A model generated the notes under the pieces. It did no database searches, was not told the DNA's origin, and saw only the letters and a program-made list of their open reading frames with translations. The position numbers and the translations under genes are program-made. A stretch of 64,000 bases of DNA from Pseudoscleropodium purum (Eukaryota > Streptophyta > Bryopsida > Hypnales > Brachytheciaceae), in NCBI GenBank assembly GCA_963969395.1, contig OZ017800.1:13176479-13240478 (forward strand). Direction: 5' to 3'. The first letter of the stretch is position 1, and the number at the start of each line of letters is the position of its first letter. Shown piece after piece: positions 1-13,599 of this stretch.

Positions 1-2860
1 GAAGAGGTATATATCTTTATGGTGTTTCAATTGGTATGTGTGATCACCAAGCTTCTTTAGATACCTTCAAATCTAATTAGGAACTATTCTATGAAATTAA
101 ACAATTATTGGAGCCATATAGCACTAAAATTTATTTGGAATACTAGAAAAAATTATGTTAGGATAAAGGCGATATGGACAACAATGATTGTTTTATTGAT
201 GAGAGGTTGCGAAAGAACTGTTATGAGCTCAAGTACTACTCTTTGTCTTTACACATCCTTGTGCACATTCCAATTCTGGTGTTATTGTTTTCATAAACAT
301 CATGCAAAGCTTGTGAATATATTCCTAAAACACTTTGATTTCAAACACATTTTCTATGTACCTCTAATAAGAGACATCTAAATTTTGGTTACTCTTTTCT
401 AAGTAATGACAAAGTATTGACTACAAAGATTGTCAAAAAATTCTAAAATTAAGATGCACTTTTGCAAAAAAAGTTTCTAGAATACTTTAAGTGTCCACTT
501 GCTTTCCCTTGTTCTAGTCAAGCAGTGTATACATTATTACATATTCACACTCCCTTCAAAACAAATATTCACAATGAAATCAACATAGAATAAAAGAATA
601 GAAATTAGAGGTTTACAACATTTATCACCATGGATGGTGAAAGAACCATCAACTACAATTACATCAATGAGTAAGGAAGAGCAAAAGTCATGAAAGAAGA
701 TAAAAATGGAACTCATCAATTTTAGTGCTTCTACAATTACAATTTCAAATAGCCCTTTAATTTCTATGTATGCTACATGACATAGGCACATTAGTCCTTG
801 TCTTATTTTTATATGATTTGCTTTTCAAGTACTCTACTACACTAAGCAATATTTTACTGTTTAGGTGGGAATTTAGGAAAATTTTGAACTTTTGTACTAT
901 TGATTCCAAATGTTACAAGCTCTTTTCTATACATCAAAATGAACAAATACTAAATAGTTCATAAATGTATGAATACATTTTGCTATTGATCTAGTCTGAA
1001 AGCATCATCCATCATATTTGAATGCGACAATACTACTTAGCTGCCCCTCCTCAATTGATTTGGTTATGTGGCAAACAAGATTTTAGTGTAAGTTGATAAT
1101 AATCAATTTAAATCCAAAATAGTCACTTTATCCATTATTATAGTAACTTTAGCTATTAGCACTTAATTTCGTAGTGAATTACAACAATCGATTTTAATTG
1201 AGCAAGTCCATAGTAGTATCAATAAAGATTTTGGTTGTTATGAGAATATACTCAAGTTTTTAATTTAATAAAACTAAAGCAAAAGGTCATAACAATCAAT
1301 GATTTGAATAAAAAGTTGATAATCTAAAACTAAAGATGATAATATGAATTGACAATAATCTAAAGTCAATGATAATTGATGATAATTTAAAATCATGATA
1401 AAAAATAATCTAAAGTTGACGATAATTTAAAGTCAATAATTAACAATAATCTAAAGTAGACGATAGTCTTAAGTCAATGATAATCAACAATTATCTAAAG
1501 TCAAAAACAATTGACGATAATATAAAGTCAATAATAGATGATACTCTAAAATTGATTATTGACCATAATCTAATTTAGCCAATAATATAAAGTTGATAAT
1601 GTAAATGTGAAGTTGATAATCTAAAGTTGATAAAACAAAAGTTGATCATTTCAATGTAAAGTCAATAATCTAAAACTAAAGTCAATAATAGACAATGACA
1701 ACCAAGCCATTAAAAAAAGTGTTGATAATAGATTCAAATTAAACCATTAAAAAAATTTAATATATATCAAGGTTATTGATAGTACAATCAAAAAACAAAA
1801 AACAAAAAAAGATGAGAAGGATGAAAATGAATTGGAAGATCTTTTTTGGATTCTTTCTAATTTTATACACATTTAGAAACAACATTATTCATACAAGAAT
1901 ATAATAAATGTCAAAGAAGAACCTTTACTAGATCTACATTGAGAATTAATCTTCAAAAATAATAAATTTCATCATAGTAATTTAAATAATGAATATATTT
2001 CTTTATTCTACATACTATGGTTATTAGAAAAAACAATTCATAGAAATACAGTGGTGTTAGTGGATACTCATTATAAAATTGTCTATATAGAGGGAAATAT
2101 AGAAAAGATGAAAAAGAGGACATTACTTATCAATTAGTCATGGATATGGTTCACATGGTGTACCTAATGTACATGGTAATGTGGTTCAATATCATATATG
2201 ACAAAAGAATTACATTCCAAAGAGTATTTGTGGAGGGTTTAAAGTAATTTGATTGCAAAGAACATATGGAAGCATCTATTTGAATTTGATGGTTCTATCA
2301 ATAAGTTTTTTGTAGATTAGTTTGTATAGCTAAAATATATTCCTATATGAAGACCATTCAACAAAAGTATATTCATTGCATATTTCTAAAAATTTATAGA
2401 TACAAAAATATGTTCATGCAAATAATATAAGTAATCATATAATATTACATGGTTTAATCATAATGATATTAAAGGAGGGGATTTTGTTGTACTCTAAATG
2501 TAGTGTAAGTTTTTCACATCCAGTGGTTGAAGACTTTTTTAGATCTGAAAATTGAATTCATAGAACCTTGTAGTTCAATTGTTCAAGAGTAGAGATGCAT
2601 TCAAATTTCAAATTAGATGAAGCACTAGTTAACAAAAAAAACAATTTGTAGTAGATTAGTTAATTGAAAAATAGAAAGACAACCATTTACACTTTATAAA
2701 AATGATTGGTCCTTTATATCTATTGACTATGATTGAAATTTCTAAATTGATTATCTTTAAATGTATTTTGTACATATTTTCATTTTGTATTTTAATTATA
2801 TAAAAATCTTATCTAATGTATAAATTAATTCATTTTTTTAATGTTAGATGGATAATTAGT
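1..2860. other. AT-rich intergenic stretch without recognisable genes
   Basis: Open frames here are short, lack any motif I recognise and have the base composition of the surrounding non-coding DNA. The only structure I see is the degenerate array at about 1280-1740, listed separately. Old transposon sequence beyond recognition is likely but cannot be shown by eye. Confidence 0.6.
1280..1740. repeat. Degenerate tandem array based on GATAATCTAAAGTT
   Basis: Short units close to GATAATCTAAAGTT or GATAATYTAAAGTCAA recur more than a dozen times with variable spacing and point changes. The pattern looks like an old minisatellite grown by slippage. Both GTTGATAATCTAAA and GTCAATAATCTAAA variants occur, so two sub-repeats may alternate. 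I see no coding potential. Confidence 0.7.
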
Positions 2861-2879
2861 TTGCCTTGAGTGGGATGAA

Positions 2880-4180
2880 ATTCCAACTAGGTTGAATCTA
2901 GCCTATTTGACTGGGAGCATTTGGAGCCACTGGTGCGGTTGTGACAAGGATTATATTCATATAATTGGTTGAAGTAGCTTCTATAATATCTAATGTGTCC
3001 TAAAAAGTCCCTAACTTGGGTAATAGTGGTAGGAACCGGTAATTTAGAAAAAAATTCAACCTTACTCAAATCCATATTAATTCTTTCTTTGCTTACAATA
3101 TGTTCCAATAGTTTTCCATACAGAACTACAAATTGGCATTTGGCAGCATTAAGGAAATACCAAATTTATCACATTGCTCAAAACATTTTTTTAATTGATT
3201 GGTATGTTCAAATTTAGTACCAAAAATGTAGAAATCATCCAAGAAGATCTATATGAACTTACAATGATAGTCTTAGAATATTAAGGTAGCTATGCATTGG
3301 AACCTAGCAACACCATTATACAACCCAAATAACATGATTCTAAATGCAAAAATACCTAAATAGGTTGTTTCTCCTAGTATTCTTTAGCAATTTGAATTTG
3401 AATGTACCTTGAATAATGATATTCATTCATGACCAACAACTATATCTAAAATGCTATGGATAAAGAGTAATGGAAAACCGTAGCATTGGATTGTATTATT
3501 ATTATTATTATTTTCCAAATCATCCCTTCTAACCACAATTTGGTTTACATAGCTTTGTTGAGCCAAACCATGAGATAAATAGATCTCTTAAATGGAATTC
3601 TTCCTACAATTTAGCTTGTTGGTATGCTATGGATAAAGTAGTTGAACAAATTTCTTTAATATAAGTTTTTAACCAAAAGGGATATAGTCCATTTACGAAT
3701 TGGTGCATTAAATGCTCATTAGGCAACTCATGGTGTAATAATCTCAATAATATCTCTTCTAATTGTACATAATATACATTATATGTTTACCACTTGTCAT
3801 TTGTATTTCGATCACTCTCTCGTATAATTTTTTCATGAGAAATTGGCCTAAAATGAACTCGAAAGGCATCTCTTAGCTAGCCCAACTATCAAAATGTCCC
3901 ATTGGCTATCTCTAAAACCATCGCTTAGCTTGGTTTGTCAATGTAATAGGAAATATACTTACAAAAAGGGCTTTTGTTTGTGCATTATTAGCATTAAAAT
4001 GAATTATATATAAAATCACAACCATAGCTATCAAGATCATCTTCCATTTAGCCATTAAAAATTGGACACGGCATTAATAAATAGGGGTGATTGTTTTCCT
4101 CCCTATGCCTCATAACTATTAGGATTTGTAGGGTAGTTGTTGATTGGGTAATTTTTGCAACTTGATTTGGTTGGCTTAAT
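2880..4180 (-). pseudogene. Degraded Ty3/gypsy retrotransposon fragment (gag plus reverse transcriptase end)
   Basis: Read on the minus strand, about 4100-3700 encodes a retrotransposon gag-like stretch (NANNAQTKALFVSIFPITL then TNQAKRWF) with stop codons after it. About 3320-2890 encodes the end of a Ty3-type reverse transcriptase, including LDDFYIFGTKFE and the RDFLGHIRYYRSYF segment that precedes RNase H in this superfamily. Protease and most of the reverse transcriptase are missing between them, so the copy is internally deleted as well as frameshifted. The RT end is clearly related to the plus-strand copy at 11.27-11.40 kb (PTTITQVRDFLGHI against PTTINQVRDFLGHI), so both belong to one lineage. 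No LTRs were identified. It cannot make functional protein. Confidence 0.8.
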
Positions 4181-4646
4181 TTTAAAAATCATGTCTATAA
4201 TCACTTAGTTAGCCAAAAAATTTCAATAGCAATTTGGCTAAATTTAGCAATAAAAATCTACTATTATTATCCTTATATTTGCGTCATTATGGATATGTGA
4301 TGTAATTTAGGTTTTGCTCTTTCCGGCAAAACCCAGAACCACCGATATGGAAATTTTTAAACATGAAAGGTTAAATAGTCTATTATTATATGACTAAGTC
4401 ACTTCTCAATTAAAGTTTAGAATTATATGTATCTATTTTTAGGTTTTATAACACTTTTACATTTTTATTTTCAAGGTTTACTTGCTTTCAATCTATTACC
4501 AATACTATTGACTAGATGCATGATGTCCTAGTCCTATCTAATGTTCTATTTGTTTAGGATAATTATTTTAAACAATAGTTGAAGTTTGGTCAATTTGTCA
4601 AGAAGATGTATGCACCATCACCTAATCAAATTGCTAAGATAGTATT

Positions 4647-4704
<58 letters not shown>

Positions 4705-4723
4705 TAGAGAGAGAGAGAGAGAT
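4647..4723. repeat. (TA)n followed by (GA)n microsatellite
   Basis: An uninterrupted TA dinucleotide run of about 54 bases passes directly into about 10 GA units. This compound microsatellite is likely to vary in length and be hard to assemble. Confidence 0.95.
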
Positions 4724-4729
4724 AGTCTT

Positions 4730-7700
4730 TTGTTAAGTTTAGGTCAATTCTGTCTAATCATTGTATTTTTTTAATATATTTGTACCACATTTAATGCACA
4801 ATGCATAATGAATTTTTATCTATGTCAATTATTTCTTTTATATAGAAGTATGAGGTTTGAATTTTATACCATGATTTAAATCTTTATTTTTTTTTAGCTT
4901 TGAATTCCAATCTCAAATCAAATTGTCCAATATATTTGAAGTATTGTAGTTAGAATTTTGGTTAGAAAACCCCCATTTCTATTTTCTTTGTTAAATACAA
5001 GACATTGTATTCTGAAATACAAGAATAGAAAGGAAAAGACTTGAAATATTCACTTAAGTTTAAAAAAATTAGGGATATTGCAAAATGTCATAAAAGATCA
5101 AAAAATGAAAATGAAAATGAATGATCACAATGTTTCAATATTTCAATGATCATAATGTTTCAATGTTTGTAATTAATTGTTCCATAGAAGACTATAAATA
5201 GTTAGAATAAACTTCAAAAACTTAGCCTTTGGAAAATGCTCATGTAAAAATGCACTATCATATATGAATATTATTATTTTTTTCCTACAATATTGTAAGT
5301 CAAATTTTGTCTTCTCTATAAATATGCTACTTGTATGCAAATTTTCGTGCTACTGTGATTGTAATGGTGTTGATAATTGTGAGAGTTCCGTGTGAAATGT
5401 TGCAAGTGAGTGTGAAAGATTAGAATTGCAATGCTAAAAAATTGAGGAAGTTCTTACTAGTGTTGTATGTTAGAATTTGTTGTAAAGAATTTGCAATTGT
5501 TTTGAGTGGTAGAGAGCAAAAGATACCGCAAAAGAGAAACTATAAGAGTTTGAGCATTGTGATTGTGAACATAAGTGAGAACAAACAAGTAAATTCTTTG
5601 AGCAAGGTTGATTGAGAGACTGCAAGAAGAAAAACTAATTAAGAGTACTAAACTCAAATAATTTAATAAAGGAGAGATTGGGAGAGACTACTGGGTTTGG
5701 CATTGGTGATTGTGGACACCAACTTTTAAAGTTTGTATAGAAAACCTTAATTTGGTGTGAAATGGATTTGTGTTTGAATTTTATTTTCAAAAATTTGTAC
5801 AATGTAAATGTAGATGTACATTAGATCCTAAAATGTGTCTATTGACAATTTGAAGCGGTAAATTTATAAAAATGACCATAGGTAGTTACAAGTGTAGGGA
5901 TGCAAATGAGGAGGTTTGAAGCATAAGTAATTTGAATTTCCTTTTTGTATAGAGAGTAGATGGATGTAGTCTAGCCTCCCTTCCATGCTTGTTTTTCTAT
6001 GAATATTATTTATGCACATTTATATGAACAATTTCATCTGTACATTTTTTCATGATTCAATTTGAGTGATTATAAATTATATTATAATGTATTAAATGTG
6101 CTTTTGTACAAATTTGTGATCAATAATCATGAATATGATATTTGTATTTTAAACTTATTTGGAAGAAGTGCATATGATTTAATTTCTTTGTATTTGAGTC
6201 TTAATGTGTCATAAAATTAGTGAGACTTATATGGGAGAATTGAGATAGTTTGAGTATAAATTAATGTGGGACATTTGAATAGCTAAATTAGTTATAATAT
6301 ATGGGGAGAATTGTGTATGAGTACTACGGATTGTAATCATTCATTTTCATTTCATTTTTTTATGAGTATAATATATGTTATTAAAATTGGAGTTTATCAT
6401 TGACTATAATTATCATGGTCCATTAAAATTTTGATCGTTTGACGAATAAGTCTATGTAGTTAATTATGGACTATGGCCAATTTTATGTTTGTATCCAAAG
6501 TAAAAATGTTGTGGGTGTTCTTAAAGATTGTGATTTGATAATGATTATTACTTAGCCATGATTTGAAATCCCTATTGTTTTATGGTTTGGATTTGTATAA
6601 GCAAAAATGTATAAAAGCAAATAGTCATTGAAAATTATTAAAATTGTTACATTGATGTTTATTTAACATGATGATAGATGTAATTGAGTGAAGTAGGGCA
6701 TTATGAAATTAATTAAGAATGATATAAAAGAAAAAAGACTATAAAAATTGAATATGAAAATTTAAGATTATAGCTTGACCACTGATTTAAAGGCAATCAT
6801 ATAATAATTGATTATATATTGCTATAAGTGATGCGCATTGAAAGAACCCTATTTCATTATTTTGTGGTGTTTTTTTAATTTATATATAATATACAACATT
6901 TGTATGGGATTGCATTCATGATCTAATAATTGGTGAATGTACTTCCAAATTTTTCTTATGAGTTGTGCATGAACATTTTAGTGCTAACATTCCTTTAAGA
7001 GCCTATTAATACATTATTTCCTAAATCTAATATCATTTTCCTATGTATGACCTTAGCTATTCAAAATTCTAGCTAACTTAAGTCTTCCTATCAAAAAATG
7101 TGTAGAGATTTTGAAACTCTGGAATGTAGGGATTTTGAAATTGATAGTATATTGCAATTTCACGAAGTAATGGAGGGATGTAGAAAAATCATTTAATTAA
7201 AAAGTGTGATATTTCAAAATCTAGTATTTTACATAGCAATACATTGCAAGGATCAAACTTAACTAGAAATATAGAACTTCACATAAGTTATTCTAGTATC
7301 TCAAATAGTAGTGTTTTAAAGGGTAATGAACCATATTGGAAATATGAAAATCTTAATAAAGACAAGATGAAGTAGCAAAAAATATATAAAGAAGAAAAAC
7401 TAGAGTGGACTACTTCGACAATGTAGCTATTTTTTATAGATAAAAAATTTCCTTCATCAACCTTGCAATTTGAATTATCCTACACTATAATTCTCAATAT
7501 TCTAAATGCATATGAAACAAGTTCATATCTATTGACATCAAGACTAATTAATTTGAATTATGAGACAACAACACCATATGGCTAAACTAAATATAAAAAT
7601 ACATCCTTGTGAGGAAATTACAAGAACAAAAACCATGATTATATGACTAATGCTAGAAGGGGTGTAGAAGGAGATATTGTCTCATATCACAATTCAAAGA

Positions 7701-8760
7701 TATCACCTACAGTAGAGAAGGCATTCAAAGACTTATATGATTAGTGTGCATCAAACATTTGGAATAGTTTAATGCCACATTTTAAAACAAAAATCGTTAA
7801 TTATTTTGATAAACAAGGTACTACTACTTGCTATTTGTATATTGGTCATAAAGAAAATTCAACTAATGTTATTCATATGCACATCAACAAAAACTCTTAT
7901 ATCAAGCTCCACATTCATATCGATAATTTAGAGTCATCAATTATCACATGGTTCACTAAAGGACATCCAGAAGGAGTAGAATTTGGTTTGTAACAAATGA
8001 TATATACATTTAAAACAAATAATGGTTCACTTTTTTTTTTAGGAGTCAAGAATATGTACATGGTACTTTAGAAATTGACAGAAAAGGTGACAAGTCAAAA
8101 AATTACATTTAGGAGTTGCATTGACAAACAAAAAAGGGATAATTACTAGATCAATTAATCCATTGAATGCTAAGACCAAATATCCTAAATGAATTCTTTC
8201 TTCCAAAGATTGGTATACTATTGATCCAATCTTGACATTTAGTTGAATGAAAACAAAAATACTCAAACTTCCTTTTTTTACAAATGATATGAGCAAATAA
8301 AATATTCTAATTTCTAAACAAGAAGATGCATGAGCCAAAGATCACAAGAGATAGTTCTTTGTTCTTGATTTGAATTTTAGCTACGATAGTAAAAAATTTT
8401 GAATTTGAATCCAATGAAGAAAATGAAGCTTGGTAAGTGAGTAAGTCTAGTTTCTACTCCAATTTGAATAGTTGAAAATTTCTCAAAAATTGAATATACT
8501 ATTACAATTTGAACTTTGAGTCTATAACCATAGTCTACTCATTTTCTAATTATAAAATGATATGGCAATTTAGTTTGCATCATGATGCTCTAAACTATTA
8601 TATAAACATATAGTAATAGTTTTTAAAAAATCAACATTTAGGGGTGAAAATATAATAACAACTTTCAAATTACCAAATTTCAGGCTTTTTGTGGTTTGGC
8701 TAAAAAAAACATGAAGCCAATAATATAGAAAATTAAAAATTAATTATAATAACCCCAAAA
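4730..8760. other. AT-rich intergenic stretch, no supported gene
   Basis: About 4 kb of very AT-rich sequence. Frames of 66-99 codons occur at 5457-5657, 7772-7993 and 8039-8338, but they have no recognisable domain, no credible splice context and no compositional shift. I treat them as chance frames. Confidence 0.55.
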
Positions 8761-8789
8761 TAGAAGTTAGTGTGATTAGTGTCATATGA

Positions 8790-9345
8790 TGTTCTAACTT
8801 TGAGTAGCAATTGTGGATCAATGAAGCACGAGGCTGGATTGGAATGTTTGGATCAATTGATTGTATGCATTACAAGTGGAAGAATTGCCCATTGGTTTGG
8901 CAAGGTGATTTTGGCAATAAAGATGGAAATAATTCTATTATTTTGAAGGCTATTGCTAACCAATCACTCTACATTTGGCACACCTTTTTTTGTTTGCCAA
9001 GATTGAACAATGACATCAATGATTTGGATAAGTCACTACTTGTCTAGTGCATGCTAGAAGGTGAAGGCCATGATTTACGGTTTGAAGTGAATGATAAGTT
9101 CCATGATCGCTACTATCTCCTTGCCGATGGAACTTATCTTCAATGTTCATATTTTGTCCAAATCATATCCTTACCAAGGTGCAAAAAGTGATATGCAAGG
9201 ATGTAGAATGTGCATTTAGAGTCTTACAAGGGCGTTTTATAATCATTTTCAATCCTTGCAAACAATGGAGTATGGAAACAATCTCTGACATAATATTTTG
9301 CATGTATTATATATTGCATAACATGTTCATTGATTATTAAAAAGC
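8790..9345 (+). pseudogene. PIF/Harbinger-type transposase (DDE_Tnp_4) relic
   Basis: Two plus-strand pieces in different frames together cover the catalytic half of a plant PIF/Harbinger transposase. The first (8811-9047) has RGWIGMFGSIDCMHYKWKNC, containing the first catalytic Asp in the SIDCMH motif. It then has WQGDFG, ANQSLYIWHTFF and NNDINDLDKS, which holds the second Asp. After a stop it continues as RFEVNDKFHDRYYLLADGTY. The second piece (9143-9340) has KVICKDVECAFRVLQGRF, containing the catalytic Glu, and the terminal ILHNMFIDY. All three acidic residues survive, but at least one stop (about 9045) and one frameshift (near 9140) break the frame. The N-terminal half and the Myb-like partner gene were not found. 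The family cuts and pastes DNA at TWA targets. Confidence 0.88.
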
Positions 9346-11535
9346 TTTAGAGTTAGAGAGTCTGCAAATAATCATCAATCATATATTTTTTGATTCCAAG
9401 TCTCTCTATTTCTCAACAAATTTGGACTCCTACCAAGTCATGATCCACTCTGTTTTGGTATAGAAACTCATCAATGCACACATCATTGGGATCCTTTGAC
9501 TCTGTAAACAAGGCCACATTGAATTGGTCTTTGTTGACATCTTCAATGAATTGTTGCTACAATGCTACCATGTGCTCTCTCTCTTTACACATCCATGGCT
9601 ATGACAGGAAAAATTCCAACAAAAACCTACAAGCAAAATGCAAGTACACAAATCACAATTTTTTTTCAAATCCAAGCAATGAGAGCTCTAAACCTAAGAT
9701 GGAAAAGAAAGAGCAATTACTATTGCCATATAAGTAGTGAGTCTTACAATACCAGTGATGAAGCAGCCAATTAGATGATGGGACCAAGTCATTTGGTAGT
9801 GGTGAGCCTAGTCTAGCGCATGTGGCTACAAAAACCAACATCCTGCCACTTGATCCAGATTGATGTTGTTTTACAGGTCTCACTTAACTAGTCATGGCAC
9901 ATCCCCTTGGTGCATCATAGTTGGAAATGCTTAAAGAGTTAAGTATCTAATCAATATCAAAGTTGGCCACATTTGTCATATGAAGGATGGCTGGAGCCTA
10001 AGGCCAATTAAGTTAGAAACTAATTGCATAGGGATTATTTACTATAGGAAAAAATATAAATCCAATTGGTAAATTTGTTAAGTCTTTGATTAGATCTCTT
10101 TGACTAGTAATCTCTATAATTCCCATTTTCTTATAGAGAATACTACTCCATATAATTTAATAGAAAATTTGGGCCCTATTAAAGCCAATGTTTTTATTAA
10201 ACAACTATTAGAAATTGCTCCTTTTTATTGAGCAACTTTAAAGTCCAAATTCGTTAGGAAAAGAACAAAATTTGTAAATGAAGTTACCCTAAGTCCAAGT
10301 GCACCTTTGATTGGTGTAGAAATTAATGGTCTAAATTTTGTAATAGGTGTTTAGGTTGATTGGGATTCTAGTGTGAACCTTATAAACCAAGACACCGTGT
10401 TTAGTTACTAATTTCATAGAAGATACACAAATTAGATTTTATGCGTCTAATATATACTCCTAGAATATTGATATTGGATCAAATAAAGAAGAGAAAAATA
10501 TCCAAATTTACAAGGAATCAAATCCAAAGATATTAGATTTGAAGGAATTAGCCTCATAGGTTAAATTTTTCAATCAAAATAGTCAAACATTTGCATGGTC
10601 CTATAAAAATTTGAGAGATGTTTCCTTTGAAATTTGCAAGTATCATATAGATTTAGAAGATGGTGCAAATCAATTAGTCAAAGGTCCCATTAGCTAAATC
10701 CAAAATATTTCCTATTGGTAAAAGAAAAAAATAGAGAAATTGATAAATATTGGCTTTATGTATCCGGATGTCTATGGTAAGTGAGTGAGTCCTATAGTAA
10801 TTGTGTCTAAAAAGGGCGGTTGTATCCAAATTTGTCAAGATTTCCTAAACCTTAATGCAATTACCAAAAAGAATGGTTTTCCATTATCCTTTATCGATAG
10901 CATTTTAGATATAGTTGCCAATGATGAATGCTACTTATTTATGGAAGGTTTTTAAAGGTAAAATCAAATTCAAATTGCTAAAGAAGACTAAGATAAAACA
11001 AGATTTCTTTGTCACCAATTTGGATAGAGCCATGCCATTTGGGTTGTATAATAATGCTACTAGGTTTTAATGCATGGCTACCTTAACAATCCAAGACTAT
11101 CTTTGTAAGTTTATGGAGATCTTGAATAATTTCAATATTTTTGATACCAAATTTGAATATGCCAATCAAATAAAAAGAATTCTTTAAGCAATGTAACAAA
11201 TTTGGTATTTCCTTAAATGCTACCAAATGCCAATTTGTAGTTCCACCTAGAAAATTGTTGAGGCATATTGTAAACAGAAAAGAAATTAATATGGATCCAA
11301 ATAAAGTTGGAATTTTTTCTAAATTACTGCTTCCTACCACTATTAACCAAGTTAGGGATTTTTTAGGACACATTAGCTACTATAGGAAATTTATTTCCAA
11401 TTATACATAAATTGCCCTTCCTCTCACCTAATTGCTAAAAAAATTGGAGGAAGGTGCTAATCCAATTTGGACTGCCAAATGTGGTGAAGCCTTTTAACAA
11501 TTCAAGCAAATTGGAATGAGCCCTTCCACATATAT

Positions 11536-11778
11536 GTGGATGCAAATAATGTGGCAATTGGTTGTTTTCTTATTCAAAATGATGATTTCAATAGGGATTA
11601 TCCAATTTACTATGCTAGTAGGCAATTAATTCTAGCTAAGAAAAATTACATTACAATTGAAAGGGAAGCTTTGGATATGGTTTATGTTGTCCATAATTTT
11701 AGACATTACCTATTAGGTTATAAATTTACCTTCTATGTGGATCACAATGCCCTAATGTATGTCATAAAAAAACTCTAG
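11536..11778 (+). pseudogene. Longest open piece of the Ty3/gypsy copy: RNase H domain
   Basis: An 80-residue open stretch starts at a DANNVAIGCFLIQND segment, the catalytic-Asp strand of the Ty3 RNase H. It continues through SRQLILAKKNYITIEREAL to FYVDHNALMYVIKKL. It is the best-preserved block of the element and suits subfamily assignment. It lies in the pol order between the RT connection domain upstream and the integrase downstream, and a stop ends it. Confidence 0.88.
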
Positions 11779-12250
11779 TTGAATGGTCGATTAACACATT
11801 GGATTTTACTTTTGCAAGAATTCCTATTTGATGTTGTGGTCCTACTTGGAAAATAGCATACCAAAGGAAATCATTTATCTAGGTTGGAAGAACCATCCAA
11901 ATTGGAAGATGGTCCTTTAAAAGATGATGAACTTAATCCTCAACTATTAGAAGTTGATGTTATCCATCTAGAATGTAGAAATATTTTAGCCTATTTGGTT
12001 CAAAATAGAATTTCAATAGGACTTGGACCAAGCAAGTAAGATACCTTAGTTAAAAGATGTGCCTCCTATATTCTAATAGGAGAAATACTAGATGAAATGG
12101 GCAAAGATAGTATATTGAGACATTACATTTATAAAAGTGATGTGTTGGTCATTCTTGAAGGTTGCCTTTCCAATGCATGTGGTGGACACTTTGCTAGAAG
12201 TGCAGTAATATGCAAAGCCCTATTGGCCATTCATCAACAACCTTCCATTT

Positions 12251-13229
12251 TGAACCCCTAAATGCCCGAACTATTTTTTTTTGGCCACATAGCAATTTTA
12301 GGCAACTCACTACAAATGGAGTTTTTTCTTATTTTTTGCTTTGAAATTTTCACACAACATGGGGACAAGCTTTTTCTTTTTAGGCCCAACAATTTTCATA
12401 ATTTTGACTACATTGTGAAAATATATTGTATGATATATAGTTTGTTTCTCCTCTTGGGCAACTTGAGCTGATAAAAAAAAAACTTTAAAAAAAAAACTTT
12501 TAAGAAAAACACCTTTTAAAAGAAATTTGAAATTGGTTTTCTAAATTTATACATAAGTGGAAAGCACTGAATCATTCCATTTTGATTAATGAGATGAAAG
12601 TTATGAAGAGTTTTAGTTTGCGGGTGGTTATAGAATTTCTACTCTAAAACAAATTATGAAGACCTTTACATAACTAAAATTTTAATGTTTTTTGAAAAAT
12701 AAATAAATAAATAAATAAAATTAAAAAAAATAAATTATATATATATAAGGTGTTGATTGTTTAATACAACATCACAACCACTGGGATTGACAATTTTCAA
12801 TTCCATAATTAGATTCTTTACAATTTAGTATTTTAAACCATATTCTACTTCTTTCTAATTACTATTTTTTTCCATATGTTGTATAATTTCAAATCATCTA
12901 AAAATTTTAGGCATGTAGCTAACTTGCCTTGAATAAGGAATCCAAAGAAGTACCATCATTTTAGACATTTTATCATGACAATATGACCTTGTGAAGTGTA
13001 ATTGCCTGGTTTTTTGTACGGGCAATAAAAGGATTTTTGTCAATTCAAATGCTAATATATTGCAATCTATATGCTAGAAAATTCTAAATTTTTGTTTCAC
13101 GTCTTCTCAATCCAATTTACTACAAGATCTTATAGTTATAATTGTTCAAAAATGTTTTTTTTAATTTTGAAACTTGTACAAGAAATGGGAGTTTTAGAGA
13201 AATTTTAGTCAAAGGAATGAATGGGTTAA
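12251..13229 (+). mobile_element. TTAA/CCCCTAAA element, copy A, nested in Ty3 integrase
   Basis: The left end reads TGAACCCCTAAATGCCC and the right end GAATGGGTTAAATAT. The interior shares long blocks with copies at 17.2, 31.2 and 33.1 kb, for example a GGGATTGACAATTTTCAATTCC segment and a following ATTTAGTATTTT segment. The host sequence is Ty3 integrase. Removing the element while keeping one TTAA rejoins the frame as PSI-F-K-YAHAF, the usual spacing of this domain. The interior has no coding capacity, so the element is non-autonomous. Confidence 0.82.
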
Positions 13230-13599
13230 ATATGCTCATGCATTTGCCTATAGGTGTGGTCCTTGCCAACATGTGGGTAAGCCTACCTCCTCCTTTACTA
13301 TGTCCCTCATTCTATTAACTACAATGACTCCATTTAACAAATGGCATATTGATTTTGTTGGGCCAATTGGTCCTATTACCCACCCCAATAGAAATCCTTA
13401 TATTTTAGTGGCAATGGACTATGCCACCAATGGGTAAAGGCCACTACTACTAAACATGATGATGCAAAGAGAACAACTAGGTTTATATTAGAAAATATTC
13501 TCTCTTGATTCAAGTGTCCAATAGAGCTTATTAGCGATAGAGCACTAGAAAAAATCTATATTGGTCTCAACAAAATCTAGATGATGTTTATTTGTAGTT

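Larger units (their letters stand above)
10190..13590 (+). pseudogene. Degraded Ty3/gypsy pol: protease, RT, RNase H and integrase remains
   Basis: The order is protease (about 10,290-10,420, GVEINGLNFVIGV then a DSSVN site), reverse transcriptase (about 10,760-11,400), RNase H (about 11,520-11,780) and integrase (about 12,060-12,250 and 13,225-13,550). The RT shows VSPIVIVSKKGGCIQICQDF, LSFIDSILDIVANDECYLFM and RDFLGHISYYRKFISNY. The RNase H shows YYASRQL, AKKNYITIEREALDMVY and the FRHYLLGYKFTFYVDHNAL stretch. The integrase zinc-finger region is split by a 979-bp TTAA-bounded element: GGHFARS lies before it, and YAHAFAYRCGPCQHVGKPT and WHIDFVGPIGPI follow it. Many stops and frameshifts are present, gag and LTRs were not recognised, and the copy is dead. 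The domain order PR-RT-RH-INT defines Ty3/gypsy. Confidence 0.92.

Noticed and set aside
11083..11373. Minus-strand 96-codon frame
   Set aside because: It is the antisense shadow of the Ty3 reverse-transcriptase end, whose motifs are on the plus strand.
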